A DNA stretch of 64,000 nt from Rhynchopus euleeides (lineage: Eukaryota; Euglenozoa; Diplonemea; Diplonemida; Diplonemidae), in assembly GCA_963210315.1 (NCBI GenBank), contig OY723285.1, positions 1,612,001-1,676,000 on the forward strand. Reading direction: 5' to 3'. Of this stretch, positions 37,741 to 47,973 are shown piece by piece (the stretch's first letter is position 1; every line of letters begins with the position of its first letter). The notes under the pieces were generated by a model. It worked only from the letters and a program-made list of their open reading frames with translations, was not told where the DNA came from and searched no databases. The position numbers and the translations under genes were made by a program.

Positions 37741-40053
37741 ATGACGATGGGGTGGTATGAGAGGGTGGTGTCAATGAATGGGCAGGCGACAGGCACGCAG
37801 CGCAGCAACAGGCGGCTGATGCTCATTCTCTCGACCTTCACCGCAGCCGTGCCGATAACCTTCCTGATTTTCACGCCTTCCAAGTCGGCGGTGTTATTAA
37901 CCCAGTGCATTCTGTCGACGCTGGCCAGCATTCCCATTCTGGTGCTCCTGTTGGCCTGCAGGCCCCTCACAAAGGCCCAGCTGCGTGTCTACGTGATCCT
38001 GCTCGCTGCCAGCATCCTCCTCCTCGACCTGCAGCTGCAAACCCTCCTGAACCCTGCAGGGTGGTCGTGGTGTATCGTGCTTGTCGACCTCGTCCTGCTG
38101 CTGCGGCTTGACACGCGCTTCTCCAACTGGCTCTTGTGTGCGATTGCCGGATGGATTGCCCTCACTGCAATGGAAAGTGTTCTCCGCTTCGGCCTCTTCG
38201 ACCTGCCTGGCACACCGACCAGCGAGCAGCGCCGGGACCGCCTTGACGACATCTGCAGGTGCGATGACCCACCTTGTGCGGCACCTCCGTACAACGCCGT
38301 CCTCTACGTCATGCACTCGTTAGCTGTCCTTAGCCTCGATTACACTGCAACTCGTGGTTTCGCACAGTCTGCACAACGGGAGCAAGTATCTATGGCGCGC
38401 ACCATCGAGACTGTGGAGGCGATTGCACAGCTTCTTGCGGGCTACGACGTGGACACGGTGTCTGAGAAGCTGGAGGAGGCGGAGGCGGAGGGGCGGCTTC
38501 CTGTGGCGATGCACGCAGCGCTGCGGCGTCTTGAGGAGAACCTGCGTGCGTACAGGCCGTACCTGCCGGAAGCGCTGTTCGAGCAGCTCTGTCCTGAGGG
38601 TGTGGGCGGGTGCAGGTCTGCTGCCCAGGCCCACTCGAAGGTCTGCCTTCCTGGTGTGTCTGGGGAGGCCACCATCGTATTCACAGACGTGCGGTCGTCC
38701 ACAACCATCTGGGAGGCGGCACCCGAGGCGATGAAGAAGGCGATGCAGACGCACAACACGGTGATGCGCGAGAGCCTCGCCGCACTGGGTGGGTACGAGG
38801 TGAAGACAATCGGGGACGCCTTCATGGTTGCGTTCGACGACGTGCGTGCGGGTGTGGACTTCGGGCTGGCGGTGCAGCAGGGCCTGCTCGACGCGGAGTG
38901 GCCTGTGGCGCTGCTGGAGCTTCCGATCTGCTGCCGCACAGAACTTTGGGGTGGGCTGACGGTGCGTGTCGGTGTGAACCACGGGCCTGTGACGATGGAG
39001 ACGAACACGCTGACAGGGCGTGTGGACTACTTCGGGCACACGGTGAACGTGGCGGCACGTCTCGAGGGAGTGTGTCCTCCTGGTGCGGTGGCTGTGCCGA
39101 GTGCGGTGTGGTCACAGTCAAGTGCTGCGTGTGCGCCTGCTGTGGCAGGTGCGGAGACGGCAACAAAGCTGAAGGGTGTGCGTGCACCTGTCGCCCTGCG
39201 TCATGTGTGGCCTCCAGGCCTGTCGGACAGGCAAGCCCACCCACTGGCACCGAGGTCTGTTTCGCCTCACTCAACACACCGGGTCGCGTCGGATGCTTCG
39301 TTGACAGTTGCAGCTGCCCACCAGACCAGTTACAAGGTCACCCACATGAGCTCGATGGACGCCACGATCGGGACGCTCACCCTGTGCACTGTGGGGGAAA
39401 TGACTGCCTCACGCGACATCAACACCGCGCTGGAGGCTGTGATGCCACTGCTGCAGCAGAGCCGCGGGACGCTTGTGACGCTCCTCGGGGAACACGTGTT
39501 CGTGGGGTGGAACCTGGTGCAGCCTCTGCTTGTGCACGCTGAGAACGCCGTACAGTTCGCACAGCGTGTGGGGCGTGCTGCGTGGGCGTCTTCCACCGTC
39601 CTGGGGCTCGCGAGTGGGTCGGTGCACCACGGGGATGTGGGGACCAATACACAGCGCTTCGTGACGGCTGCAGGGCAGACTGTGCGCAGCAGCCTGCGGT
39701 TGTGGCACCTTGCGTGCCAGGCACAGCTGCCCTGCCTCTATATGGCGCATGACGAACCTTCTGGTGCACTGCGGGTCATGCTGCGCACCAGCACGGGATC
39801 GTCAGAAGTGGAGCAGGCCCGTAGGAGCAGAGTGTTCTCGAGGCAAGGGAGAGCCCCGGCGGTCGACCCACTACGATGTCACAGAGGACAACATCGATAC
39901 GGCGCTGAACCAGTGTTCGACTGTGCCGATTCGGATGCACAAATAAGGAGCCCGCAAATGAGGCATCTACATCGTGCTGCGCTCATTGCAGCCTTGGAAG
40001 GCCACTGTCTGGCGCAAGAGTATCCCGGAATGCCAGCAACTGCCGCCGTGTGA
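37741..40053 (+). CDS. Receptor-type adenylate cyclase, copy 1, with altered C-terminus
   Basis: 770 residues from the ATG at 37741. Six hydrophobic helices lie at about 20-205. A helical linker (about 215-295, including LEENLRAYRPYLPEALFEQL) leads to a class III cyclase C1 domain at about 305-470: metal-binding D316 (FTDVRSST) and D359 (IGDAF), adenine-selecting K355 (EVKTIGD) and D429 (DYFG), and N436/R440 (NVAARLE). All point to ATP-to-cAMP activity. A second, degenerate cyclase-homology domain (about 530-685) lacks the metal Asp motifs. The C1 domain looks closest to trypanosomatid receptor cyclases (family knowledge). The last 85 residues differ completely from copy 2 because the normal 3' end has been inverted (see 40141-40424); translation now runs into unrelated sequence to a new stop. 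Confidence 0.88.
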   Translation: MTMGWYERVVSMNGQATGTQRSNRRLMLILSTFTAAVPITFLIFTPSKSAVLLTQCILSTLASIPILVLLLACRPLTKAQLRVYVILLAASILLLDLQLQTLLNPAGWSWCIVLVDLVLLLRLDTRFSNWLLCAIAGWIALTAMESVLRFGLFDLPGTPTSEQRRDRLDDICRCDDPPCAAPPYNAVLYVMHSLAVLSLDYTATRGFAQSAQREQVSMARTIETVEAIAQLLAGYDVDTVSEKLEEAEAEGRLPVAMHAALRRLEENLRAYRPYLPEALFEQLCPEGVGGCRSAAQAHSKVCLPGVSGEATIVFTDVRSSTTIWEAAPEAMKKAMQTHNTVMRESLAALGGYEVKTIGDAFMVAFDDVRAGVDFGLAVQQGLLDAEWPVALLELPICCRTELWGGLTVRVGVNHGPVTMETNTLTGRVDYFGHTVNVAARLEGVCPPGAVAVPSAVWSQSSAACAPAVAGAETATKLKGVRAPVALRHVWPPGLSDRQAHPLAPRSVSPHSTHRVASDASLTVAAAHQTSYKVTHMSSMDATIGTLTLCTVGEMTASRDINTALEAVMPLLQQSRGTLVTLLGEHVFVGWNLVQPLLVHAENAVQFAQRVGRAAWASSTVLGLASGSVHHGDVGTNTQRFVTAAGQTVRSSLRLWHLACQAQLPCLYMAHDEPSGALRVMLRTSTGSSEVEQARRSRVFSRQGRAPAVDPLRCHRGQHRYGAEPVFDCADSDAQIRSPQMRHLHRAALIAALEGHCLAQEYPGMPATAAV

Positions 40054-40140
40054 AAACACGGCCTGCTGAAAGCCGAGGGCTGAGGCGGCTCTGCGCTCAG
40101 GAGAGGGTGTGGCTCAGGTGGAGATAAAGTCAATAAAAGG

Positions 40141-40424
40141 CGAATTCACGACTGAACGATATTGTGTACTCCTATCGTTCTGAGATCCTCCAGCCCACGC
40201 CAAACGGAAGCCATTGGACCCCTCACACAGACGAGGCGTCGCGACAAAGTCTGCTGAAGAGCAAGCATCCTGCTGAGTGGAAATGCACCGACCGACACAC
40301 CGCAAGGCTGTGACACCAGCATCAGATGTCAGCACTTTTGTCCACGTCCTGCCCACACCCAGCTGCATCCTCTCGGACCACCTCATACAGCACCTGGTTG
40401 TCATCAGAGGTTGGGTCAAGTGTG
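40141..40424 (-). pseudogene. Inverted 3' end of cyclase copy 1
   Basis: The reverse complement matches 43645-43928 of copy 2 over 284 nt without length change. It carries that gene's last codons (HLTQPLMTTRC in one frame, TLDPTSDDNQVLYEVV in the coding frame) and downstream sequence. It begins exactly where copy 1 and copy 2 part company after ACCAGCAC, so the ancestral 3' end was flipped in place. Confidence 0.9.
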
Positions 40425-40698
40425 CGAACCCGTGTACGCTGTGACATTTGCTCTCCAGATCGGTGTCCTGCACTGTCGTCTGCTGCATGACCCTCGGTGC
40501 CAGCACGCCGAGCACCGGACCCTGGCCCACTCCGCGAGCAAGCTGATCACCGCATCTGTTTTGAACGAAGAGTTATTGCCATTTTTAGCAGCTCTTTTGC
40601 GATCCCGGGACCAGGCTGGCGAGAAGTTTCTCATGCCAATTAGAGAGCAAAATGAAGTCCTGGAACCCCCGTGGCCCCCCGGACCCGTAAGTGCAGAA

Positions 40699-41590
40699 GG
40701 AGTCCGAATTCCGCTCCACTTGAAGCACACCCTCTCGCAAAAGTGAAGCCGCCTCAACACTCGGTCTTCAGTTAGCGTGTTCCCACACGGTGGCAATTGT
40801 TCGCATTCCACACCACTCTTGCGCCAGGGCGCATTCGATTCTGCTGGGCCTTTCCGAGTTGTGGACTGTTAGAGTTGCTTCCTGTGCCAGCTGTGTCATC
40901 TACAGTGTCAGGGCCGCTTGGTTTTCTGCATTCCGGAGCGAAGCCGCCCTGCTGGTCCACGACGGGTACATCTTTGTGCACACAGCTTTCACAGGCAAGT
41001 GCCGTCTGTTCTGCTGCCTCACCACACGCTACCCTAGTCAGTGCTTGCTTCGATGTGTGAGCGTCAACACAGCATGATGCTCAAAGCCGTGAACAACAGG
41101 ATGGTGGCGAGGGGACACTCCCGAGAGACAGGCCCAGCCCAACTGGCAGTACCTCTGTATCATTCTGCTGGATATCTTGCGACCGTCACCGATTTACACA
41201 CGAACTGTTTTGCTGTCGTGTCGAATCCACCGATACCCCGCTCGTGATCTGTTCGCCACTTGGTCACATTCTGCACAGTGCGGAGCGCCTTGTGCGCTAT
41301 TCGGTGCGGTTTGGTCCTTCAGTCAGGCCGCACACTGCCCGGACCTTTTCCCCGACGTGCTCCTTTGGTTTCACAGTTGGGTGGAAGGAGGCTAGAAATC
41401 TTTTCGCCGCGCAGAGTCGCGCGAGCCCTTTCCACACAGGCAGGCTGTGGCTGATGAGAGGGACATGGCGTGTGATGGAAATCATGTCACGTCTGGCACG
41501 CCACCAACAGCCACCACCTTCTGAGCAGGTTCAAGGCACACATCGGTTGTTTCAAGGGGAAGGTCTGTCAACCAGGTGCACTGTGTCATC
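40699..41590. repeat. Duplicated upstream region of cyclase copy 2
   Basis: About 890 bp closely similar to 62738-63718 before copy 3, with scattered substitutions and small indels (shared AAGTGAAGCCGCCTCAACAC, GGCCTTTCCGAGTTGTG and others). Reading frames break between the copies, so it is not coding. It ends with CAACCAGGTGCACTGTGTC just before the start codon, a possible acceptor-containing 5' leader shared by all three cyclases. Confidence 0.85.
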
Positions 41591-43747
41591 ATGACGATGG
41601 GGTGGTATGAGAGGGTGGTGTCAATGAATGGGCAGGCGACAGGCACGCAACGCAGCAACAGGCAGCTGATGCTCATTCTCTCGACCTTCACCGCAACCGC
41701 GCCTGGAATCACCATGCTGTTCACGCCTGTCAAGACAGCGATGATACTCTCCCAGGTCATTCTGTCGATGCTGGCCAGTGTTCCCATTCTGGTGCTCCTG
41801 TTGACCTATAGGCCCCTCACAGAAAGCTACCTGCGTGCCTACGTGATACTGATGGGTGTGGGTCTGCTCCTCCTCGACCTGCAGCTGCAAACCCTCCTGA
41901 ACCCTGCAGGGTGGCCATGGTGTGTCGTGCTGGTCGACCTCGTCCTGCTGCTGCGGCTTGACACGCGCTTCTCCAACTGGCTCTTGTGTGCGATTGCCGG
42001 ATGGATTGTCCTCACTGGAGCGGAAAGTGTTCTCCGCTTCGGCCTCTTCGACCTCCCTGGCACACCAACCATCGAGGACCGCCGGGACAGCCTTGACGAC
42101 ATCTGTGGGTGCGATGACCCACCCTGTGCGGCACCTCCGTACAACGCCGGCCTCTACGTCATGCACTCGTTATCTGTCCTTACCCTAGATTACGCTGCGA
42201 CGCGTGGTTTCGCACAGTCTGTACAGCGGGAGCAAGCGTCTATGGCGCGCACCATCGAGACTGTGGAGGCGATTGCACAGCTTCTTGCGGGCTACGACGT
42301 GGACACGGTGTCTGAGAAGCTGGAGGAGGCGGAGGCGGAGGGGCGGCTTCCTGTGGCGATGCACGCAGCGCTGCGGCGTCTTGAGGAGAACCTGCGTGCG
42401 TACAGGCCGTACCTGCCGGAAGCGCTGTTCGAGCAGCTCTGTCCTGAGGGTGTGGGCGGGTGCAGGTCTGCTGCCCAGGCCCACTCGAAGGTCTGCCTTC
42501 CTGGTGTGTCTGGGGAGGCCACCATCGTGTTCACAGACGTGCGGTCGTCTACAACCATCTGGGAGGCGGCACCCGAGGCGATGAAGAAGGCGATGCAGAC
42601 GCACAACACGGTGATGCGCGAGAGCCTCGCCGCACTGGGTGGGTACGAGGTGAAGACAATCGGGGACGCCTTCATGGTTGCGTTCGACGACGTGCGTGCG
42701 GGTGTGGACTTCGGGCTGGCGGTGCAGCAGGGCCTGCTCGACGCGGAGTGGCCTGTGGCGCTGCTGGAGCTTCCGATCTGCTGCCGCACAGAACTTTGGG
42801 GTGGGCTGACGGTGCGTGTCGGTGTGAACCACGGGCCTGTGACGATGGAGACGAACACGCTGACAGGGCGTGTGGACTACTTCGGGCACACGGTGAACGT
42901 GGCGGCACGTCTCGAGGGGGTGTGCCCTCCTGGTGCGGTGGTTGTGCCGAGTGCAGTGTGGTCACAGTCAAGCGCTCCGTGTGCGCCTGCTGTGGCAGGT
43001 GCGGAGACGGCAACAAAGCTGAAGGGTGTGCGTGCACCTGTCGCTCTGCGTCATGTGTGGCCTGCAGACCTGTCGGACAGGCAAGCCCACCCCCTGTCCT
43101 CCAGGTCTGTTTCGCCTCACTCATCACACCGGGTCGCGTCGGATGCTTCGTTGACAGTTGCATCACCTGCCTACCGGACCATTTCCAAGGCCACCCACAT
43201 GAGCTCGATGGATTCCACGATCGGGGCTCTCACCCTGTGCACTGTAGGGGACATGACTGCCTCACGCGACATCAACACCGCGCTGGAGGCTGTGATGCCA
43301 CTGCTGCAGCAGAGCCGCGGGACGCTTGTGACGCTCCTCGGGGAACACGTGTTCGTGGGGTGGAACCTGGTGCAGCCTCTGCTTGTGCACGCTGAGAACG
43401 CCGTACAGTTCGCACAGCGTGTGGGGCGTGCTGCGTGGGCGTCTTCCACCGTCCTGGGGCTCGCGAGTGGGTCGGTGCACCACGGGGATGTGGGGACCAA
43501 TACACAGCGCTTCGTGACGGCTGCAGGGCAGACTGTGCGCAGCAGCCTGCGGTTGTGGCACCTTGCGTGCCAGGCACAGCTGCCCTGCCTCTATATGGCG
43601 CATGACGAACCTTCTGGTGCACTGCGGGTCATGCTGCGCACCAGCACACTTGACCCAACCTCTGATGACAACCAGGTGCTGTATGAGGTGGTCCGAGAGG
43701 ATGCAGCTGGGTGTGGACAGGCCGTCGACAAAAGTGCTGACATCTGA
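41591..43747 (+). CDS. Receptor-type adenylate cyclase, copy 2 (intact)
   Basis: 718 residues, same plan as copy 1: six membrane helices, helical linker, a catalytic C1 domain with every metal, base-selecting and transition-state residue, then a degenerate C2-like domain and a short tail ending DKSADI. It is the better guide to the ancestral C-terminus. DNA identity to copy 1 is patchy: I see two differences in about 680 bp over the linker and C1 (42242-42919) and none in about 390 bp of the second domain, while the membrane region and the linker between the domains are clearly diverged. Membrane location in plasma or flagellar membrane would fit the family (inference). The start codon is in the same context in all three copies. 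Confidence 0.9.
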   Translation: MTMGWYERVVSMNGQATGTQRSNRQLMLILSTFTATAPGITMLFTPVKTAMILSQVILSMLASVPILVLLLTYRPLTESYLRAYVILMGVGLLLLDLQLQTLLNPAGWPWCVVLVDLVLLLRLDTRFSNWLLCAIAGWIVLTGAESVLRFGLFDLPGTPTIEDRRDSLDDICGCDDPPCAAPPYNAGLYVMHSLSVLTLDYAATRGFAQSVQREQASMARTIETVEAIAQLLAGYDVDTVSEKLEEAEAEGRLPVAMHAALRRLEENLRAYRPYLPEALFEQLCPEGVGGCRSAAQAHSKVCLPGVSGEATIVFTDVRSSTTIWEAAPEAMKKAMQTHNTVMRESLAALGGYEVKTIGDAFMVAFDDVRAGVDFGLAVQQGLLDAEWPVALLELPICCRTELWGGLTVRVGVNHGPVTMETNTLTGRVDYFGHTVNVAARLEGVCPPGAVVVPSAVWSQSSAPCAPAVAGAETATKLKGVRAPVALRHVWPADLSDRQAHPLSSRSVSPHSSHRVASDASLTVASPAYRTISKATHMSSMDSTIGALTLCTVGDMTASRDINTALEAVMPLLQQSRGTLVTLLGEHVFVGWNLVQPLLVHAENAVQFAQRVGRAAWASSTVLGLASGSVHHGDVGTNTQRFVTAAGQTVRSSLRLWHLACQAQLPCLYMAHDEPSGALRVMLRTSTLDPTSDDNQVLYEVVREDAAGCGQAVDKSADI

Positions 43748-44717
43748 TGCTGGTGTCACAGCCTTGCGGTGTGTCGGTCGGTGCATTTCCACTCAGCAGG
43801 ATGCTTGCTCTTCAGCAGACTTTGTCGCGACGCCTCGTCTGTGTGAGGGGTCCAATGGCTTCCGTTTGGCGTGGGCTGGAGGATCTCAGAACGATAGGAG
43901 TACACAGTATCGTTCATTCGTGAATTCGTCGTTTACCTGCAACCCCCCGTGCTTATGTCAGCCCCAGGCGGCCCTGGCGGGGGGTGACGTACACTCGCCT
44001 CCCACCCTGTGTTTATGCAACCCCCGAAAAGGTGTTGATATCACCCCCCATGGTGTAGCAGAAGCCCCTATATTTCGTAGTACGTTTGTCGTCAAAAACC
44101 CCTTGGGGGTGTCGGTTTTCTGTGCCCTTTTAGGGCTCTTGGGAAACCTGAGTTGTGATTCTTCAGCCACCAGGAGGGCACAGTGTGAGGCAGTCACCAC
44201 ACTCTTTGCCGCAAATACCCACTCGTGAAAAAAAGTCGACTCCCCCCCCGGAAGGAGGAGGGACCACACCCGAGGACGCGCTCCCTGGCAACGGATGCGC
44301 CGTGCCGCGGACCCAGCTGCGTGAGAGCTCCCCTGGAACACCCTCAAAATGTGACACGATCTGTACCGTGGTTCTCCCACAACAATTCTTGTGCTCGCAC
44401 CTCATTTTGGCTTGACTTTTGACCTCTGGAGGGCACCGAGAACCTGTTCGGGTTCAGGAAAACCAACAACACCAGCTCTTCTGTGCCTCTGGCAGGTTGA
44501 GGTGTGTTTGCTCTGGTTGACGTGCCCTGTGGGGTGCAGTCCAGGTACAAGTTGTGTCACAAATTTTTTCATCGACAAAAACGGCATCGTCGGGGGCATA
44601 CCACCCCCTGGGAGTGGGCGGAAATGAGTTTCCGGAGCCTATTGGGCACGTTCTGCCAGCAGAATCACCTTTTTAGGGTCAAAAACTCGATTCTCGAAAT
44701 TTGGCCTATTTTTTCTT
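43748..44717. other. Gene-free spacer after the cyclases
   Basis: No coding frame supported. The first 180 bp is the downstream sequence also found inverted after copy 1; beyond 43928 the two diverge. Confidence 0.5.
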
Positions 44718-44920
44718 GTTAGTTCGGCGTAGCCAACTGGGGAAACTTTCTGTGCCTTTAGCTGGATCGTGCGTCCTCACTCACACCACTTCATCAGACC
44801 GGGGAGTGGTGTACACAAAGAGTGGGGTCTGCGTTCCAACAAAACAACTTTCGGCAGTAATTGGTTTGTTGTCTCGTTTTGCTGTCACTTTACGATCCAG
44901 CGGGGGCACAGATAGTTTTT
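44718..44920 (+). repeat. 203-bp direct repeat, copy 1
   Basis: Starts GTTAGTTCGGCGTAGCCAAC and ends GGGGGCACAGATAGTTTTT. Almost identical to 45828-46030 (two substitutions seen). Part of it (GCTGTCACTTTACGATCCAGC) also resembles intron 4 of PDZ-like copy 1 at about 22955-22990, so it is dispersed. Confidence 0.9.
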
Positions 44921-45325
44921 GCGACCTGCACCGTGTCGTTTTGTTTTGCTTTGTTGTTTTGCTTTGTTTTGGGTTTGGTGGGCGCCCCTCTTCGTGTTAC
45001 ACTACAAGGGACTCGGTACAGGCGAGGATCAGTCCTCTGTGAGGCACTCCTACGCGAGCCTTCTGGGTTCCCCCACCTATGTTTGACCCAGTGACCCCCC
45101 CCCCCCCCTACCCCCCCCCCCCAATAAGGGGGAGGCGAAACGACGACACAACTAGTATTGCAAATACGTGGCGAAAAGGTAACAACCATCGCACGTAGCA
45201 GGACAAACAAAGGTTCCCCCCCTCCCCCACGTGTGTATTTTTAATATCGTGGAACAATCAATTCTACATTCTACTCTTTACCCCCCCCCCCCCAATAATA
45301 GCTATTTTGGTGTGATCATGGAACC

Positions 45326-45487
45326 CCCCAGATCTGGCACAGAACCGGCACAGAACTGGCACAGAACACCGGTCCACAATCCTTCAGGAAATGTTCGTGC
45401 AGGTTTGTCGTGGCCCTGTAGTGGGTCGAGAGACCACAAACAAACCTTATGGTGAGCCCCAGTGACGAAAGGCCAGTTATGGGCAGG
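45326..45487. repeat. Dispersed repeat with 11-bp AACTGGCACAG units
   Basis: About 160 bp similar to 46605-46770, each starting with three tandem 11-bp units; the tandem part alone recurs at 48058-48095 (three units) and 62337-62350 (one). No coding. Confidence 0.75.
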
Positions 45488-45827
45488 GCTTCCCCTAAGA
45501 CGATTTTCCCGAAGAAATCGTCTTTTTTTCCCCCCCCATTTTCCCACTTTTTGGGATTGAAGCAGGGAAAAATATTCCCGTAACGGAAAAAGTGGCCCAC
45601 CTTTTCCGTTATTTTTTTTCTTTTTTCCCCCGTTTTTTTTTAAGCACACTCGTGTGAGCGGAAAGCGCCCCACCACAGCTGCAACCAAACGTGCTCTATA
45701 CACTAACCCCACCCTTCATCAGGCTCAGGGTGTGATCAGTTCAGGGTTTTGTGTGTAGAAGCGTCAACGCAACAAACAAAAGGAAATTCATCAGAGCGGT
45801 TGTAGCTGTGAAGTGATAGGGCGCTTT

Positions 45828-46030
45828 GTTAGTTCGGCGTAGCCAACTGGGGAAACTTTCTGTGCCTTTAGCTGTATCGTGCGTCCTCACTCACACCACT
45901 TCATCAGACCGGGGAGTGGTGTACACAAAGAGTGGGCTCTGCGTTCCAACAAAACAACTTTCGGCAGTAATTGGTTTGTTGTCTCGTTTTGCTGTCACTT
46001 TACGATCCAGCGGGGGCACAGATAGTTTTT
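45828..46030 (+). repeat. 203-bp direct repeat, copy 2
   Basis: See 44718-44920. The two copies are 907 bp apart and parallel, which could be a small terminal-repeat retroelement, but they lack TG..CA ends. Confidence 0.9.
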
Positions 46031-46189
46031 TTTGGGGGGCAGGCAGGGGTATCCCGAACTTGGGTGCCCGATTCCTTGGGGGCGCAACTTTTCTTTCGAA
46101 CTTTCGCCCCTCTACTAATTTTCGAGGTTTCCTGAGGCGAAACCTAGAGAAAAGCTACCCTTCCTCATGCCCTTCCGCTCGCAAGGGAT

Positions 46190-46247
46190 GTTGACTACCG
46201 TGGCCTCCGGCGGCTGGGGGGCTCCGCCCCCCAGACCCCCCTGTGGC
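46190..46247. repeat. GC-rich palindromic repeat, copy 4
   Basis: Same core as 29833-29890, after TTGACTACCGTGG. Confidence 0.85.
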
Positions 46248-46292
46248 ATGTCCTTGTGCGACATCGTATCGTCACATCGAGTGGAGGAATAG

Positions 46293-46351
46293 ATGTTCAC
46301 TACCGTGGCCTCCGGCGGCTGGGGGGCTCTGCCCCCCAGACCCCCCTGTGA
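46293..46351. repeat. GC-rich palindromic repeat, copy 5
   Basis: Same core with GGGGCTCTGCCCC at the centre; 45 bp after copy 4. Confidence 0.85.
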
Positions 46352-46604
46352 CAGGTGGCTCTTGCACAGTTGCACCTCTTTGCGACTGTGCATCTCGAGG
46401 GCGGGTCTTGTGGAGGGTCTGGTATCCAGAGCCCCTTCCCCTTTCGCTCTCGTCAAGGGATCTACAAGGCTGATATCGCAGCCAAAGCCTCGTCGTGGCG
46501 ACATGCTAGCATGTCCGACGTGCCGGGAGGGCGCCTCGCCGCAGTGCTGAAAAAGGGCCCACCTTTTCCGTTCTAATTTTTTTCATTTGGATTGGTGTGA
46601 TTCA

Positions 46605-46770
46605 GGAACCCCCCAGAACTGGCACAGACTTGGCACAGAACTGGCACAGAACACCGGTCCACAATCCTTCAGGAAATGTCCGTGCAGGTTTGTAGTGGCC
46701 CTGTAGTGGGTCGAGAGACCGCAAACAAACCTTGTGGTGAGCCCCAGTGACGAAAGGCCAGTTATGGGTG
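46605..46770. repeat. Dispersed repeat with 11-bp units, second copy
   Basis: Counterpart of 45326-45487; three AACTGGCACAG-type units then the conserved ACCGGTCCACAATCC..GACGAAAGGCCAGTT segment. Confidence 0.75.
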
Positions 46771-46914
46771 TGAATCGACACCCCGTGGCCAAATGACCCT
46801 ATCACAATACGCACAGATTCCTAAGATTCAACTGAACAGGGGTTGGAAAAACCGAGGGTGAGGTACTACTGGGGCACGTCACGTGGGTAGGTGCAGTCCA
46901 TAACGGCTGTCTGT

Positions 46915-47335
46915 CGGGCCCAATCGGGAGCGTTTCACTTCCCCGCACCTGAAGCAAACCAACATTCCAGGGGTGGTGTGTGACACCTACACTGCAAAAG
47001 TGACCCCACTACGATTTGCACGGAGTCCAATTATTTCAAATGAACCAAACCCGATGTTGGGGTGATTGAAATCGGGTTCCGTGTGGTTCCTCAGACTCAC
47101 TGCCTTTGAGGTTTTAGGTCGTGGCTGTGCCGACTACTGCACAGTGCACCACCGACCGAGAGCCCAGCACAGTCCACTCGAGCCCTTCCAGAGCCTGTGG
47201 TGTCACCTCAGAGGCAGTGTTGGTCCACCCACGCATTAGAACCAGACCCACATTTCAGGGGTGATGTGTGTCACCTACGCCAATAAAGTGACCCCACTAC
47301 GATCCGCACAGATTCCGAATATTCAAATGAACGGG
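46915..47335. repeat. Segmental repeat shared with 54117-54572
   Basis: About 420 bp shared from CTGTCTGTCGGGCCCAATCGG to ATTCAAATGAACGGGTTTGTG, with small indels. The flanking segment 46770-46880 has its own counterpart at 48948-49055. Both are non-coding mosaic blocks. Confidence 0.8.
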
Positions 47336-47369
47336 TTTGTGAAAGAGTTCCCCATCGGTTCCTGTGTGA

Positions 47370-47434
47370 GGGAGGCTAAGTGTACGCAGCAACACATTCC
47401 GGGCAAGCCTTGCCCTCTTGGCACTTAGCCTCCC
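47370..47434. repeat. Stem-loop with 13-bp arms
   Basis: GGGAGGCTAAGTG and CACTTAGCCTCCC pair across a 39-nt loop that itself contains GGCAAGCCTTGCC, a perfect smaller palindrome. No reading frame explains it. Confidence 0.8.
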
Positions 47435-47501
47435 TACAAGTGTGGTGGAGAGGGGAGAGGGGAGTGGGCAGCACGATCTTCTGTTACCATTACTGTTCGT
47501 A

Positions 47502-47655
47502 GCGCAGGGGTACGCTGAGCGCGCGGCTGAAGTCACCAAAGACGCAGGTCGCCGCAGGACGCAGCGGAAGAGCCGCGCGATCAGCGCCGAACGACACCCC
47601 GGGTGGGAGGGAAGGGAAAAAGAGAAAGGCTTTGCGCAGTCCGTGGGAGAAAGTA
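47502..47655 (+). other. Candidate orphan exon
   Basis: An open stretch bounded by CGCAG on the left and a textbook GTAAGT donor on the right (GAAA then GTAAGTTGG). It would encode a highly charged segment (GYAERAAEVTKDAGRRRTQRK and on). No partner exon was found, so it may be a transposed or relict exon. Confidence 0.3.
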
Positions 47656-47837
47656 AGTTGGAGCTTGTCGTTACCTGAGGTGTGGGGGTTGTGTGTAAAG
47701 CCCAAGAATTATACGGACTGTAAGCCAACATTCCTGTGACCGAATAGAGAAGGGGAGAGATGGCATGGAACCGAGGGGAGAGGGGGGCAGGAACCTTGGG
47801 AACTCCGACTAGTGAGCAGGCCCACTGTGGCCAAAAC

Positions 47838-47973
47838 CGTCTGGGGGTCCCGCTGGGTCTGGGTGGGTGTCGGCTGCCCGACTGACCCTGTCACAAGAAG
47901 TGAACTCTCCCAGTCCCCGACACACGCCAAACCCACATACTTGGTGCTGAAGAGGCCCCAGGCCCTCAGGATT
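47838..47973. repeat. Repeat block shared with 54583-54718
   Basis: About 136 bp nearly identical (CTGGGGGTCCCGCTGGGTC to CCAGGCCCTCAGGATT). The adjoining 47970-48070 block instead recurs at 62250-62345, so the region is a patchwork of shuffled pieces. Confidence 0.85.

Noticed and set aside
40790-41077. Possible small gene upstream of cyclase copy 2
   Set aside because: The duplicated region at 62738-63718 breaks the same frame by indels, so it is conserved as DNA but not as protein.
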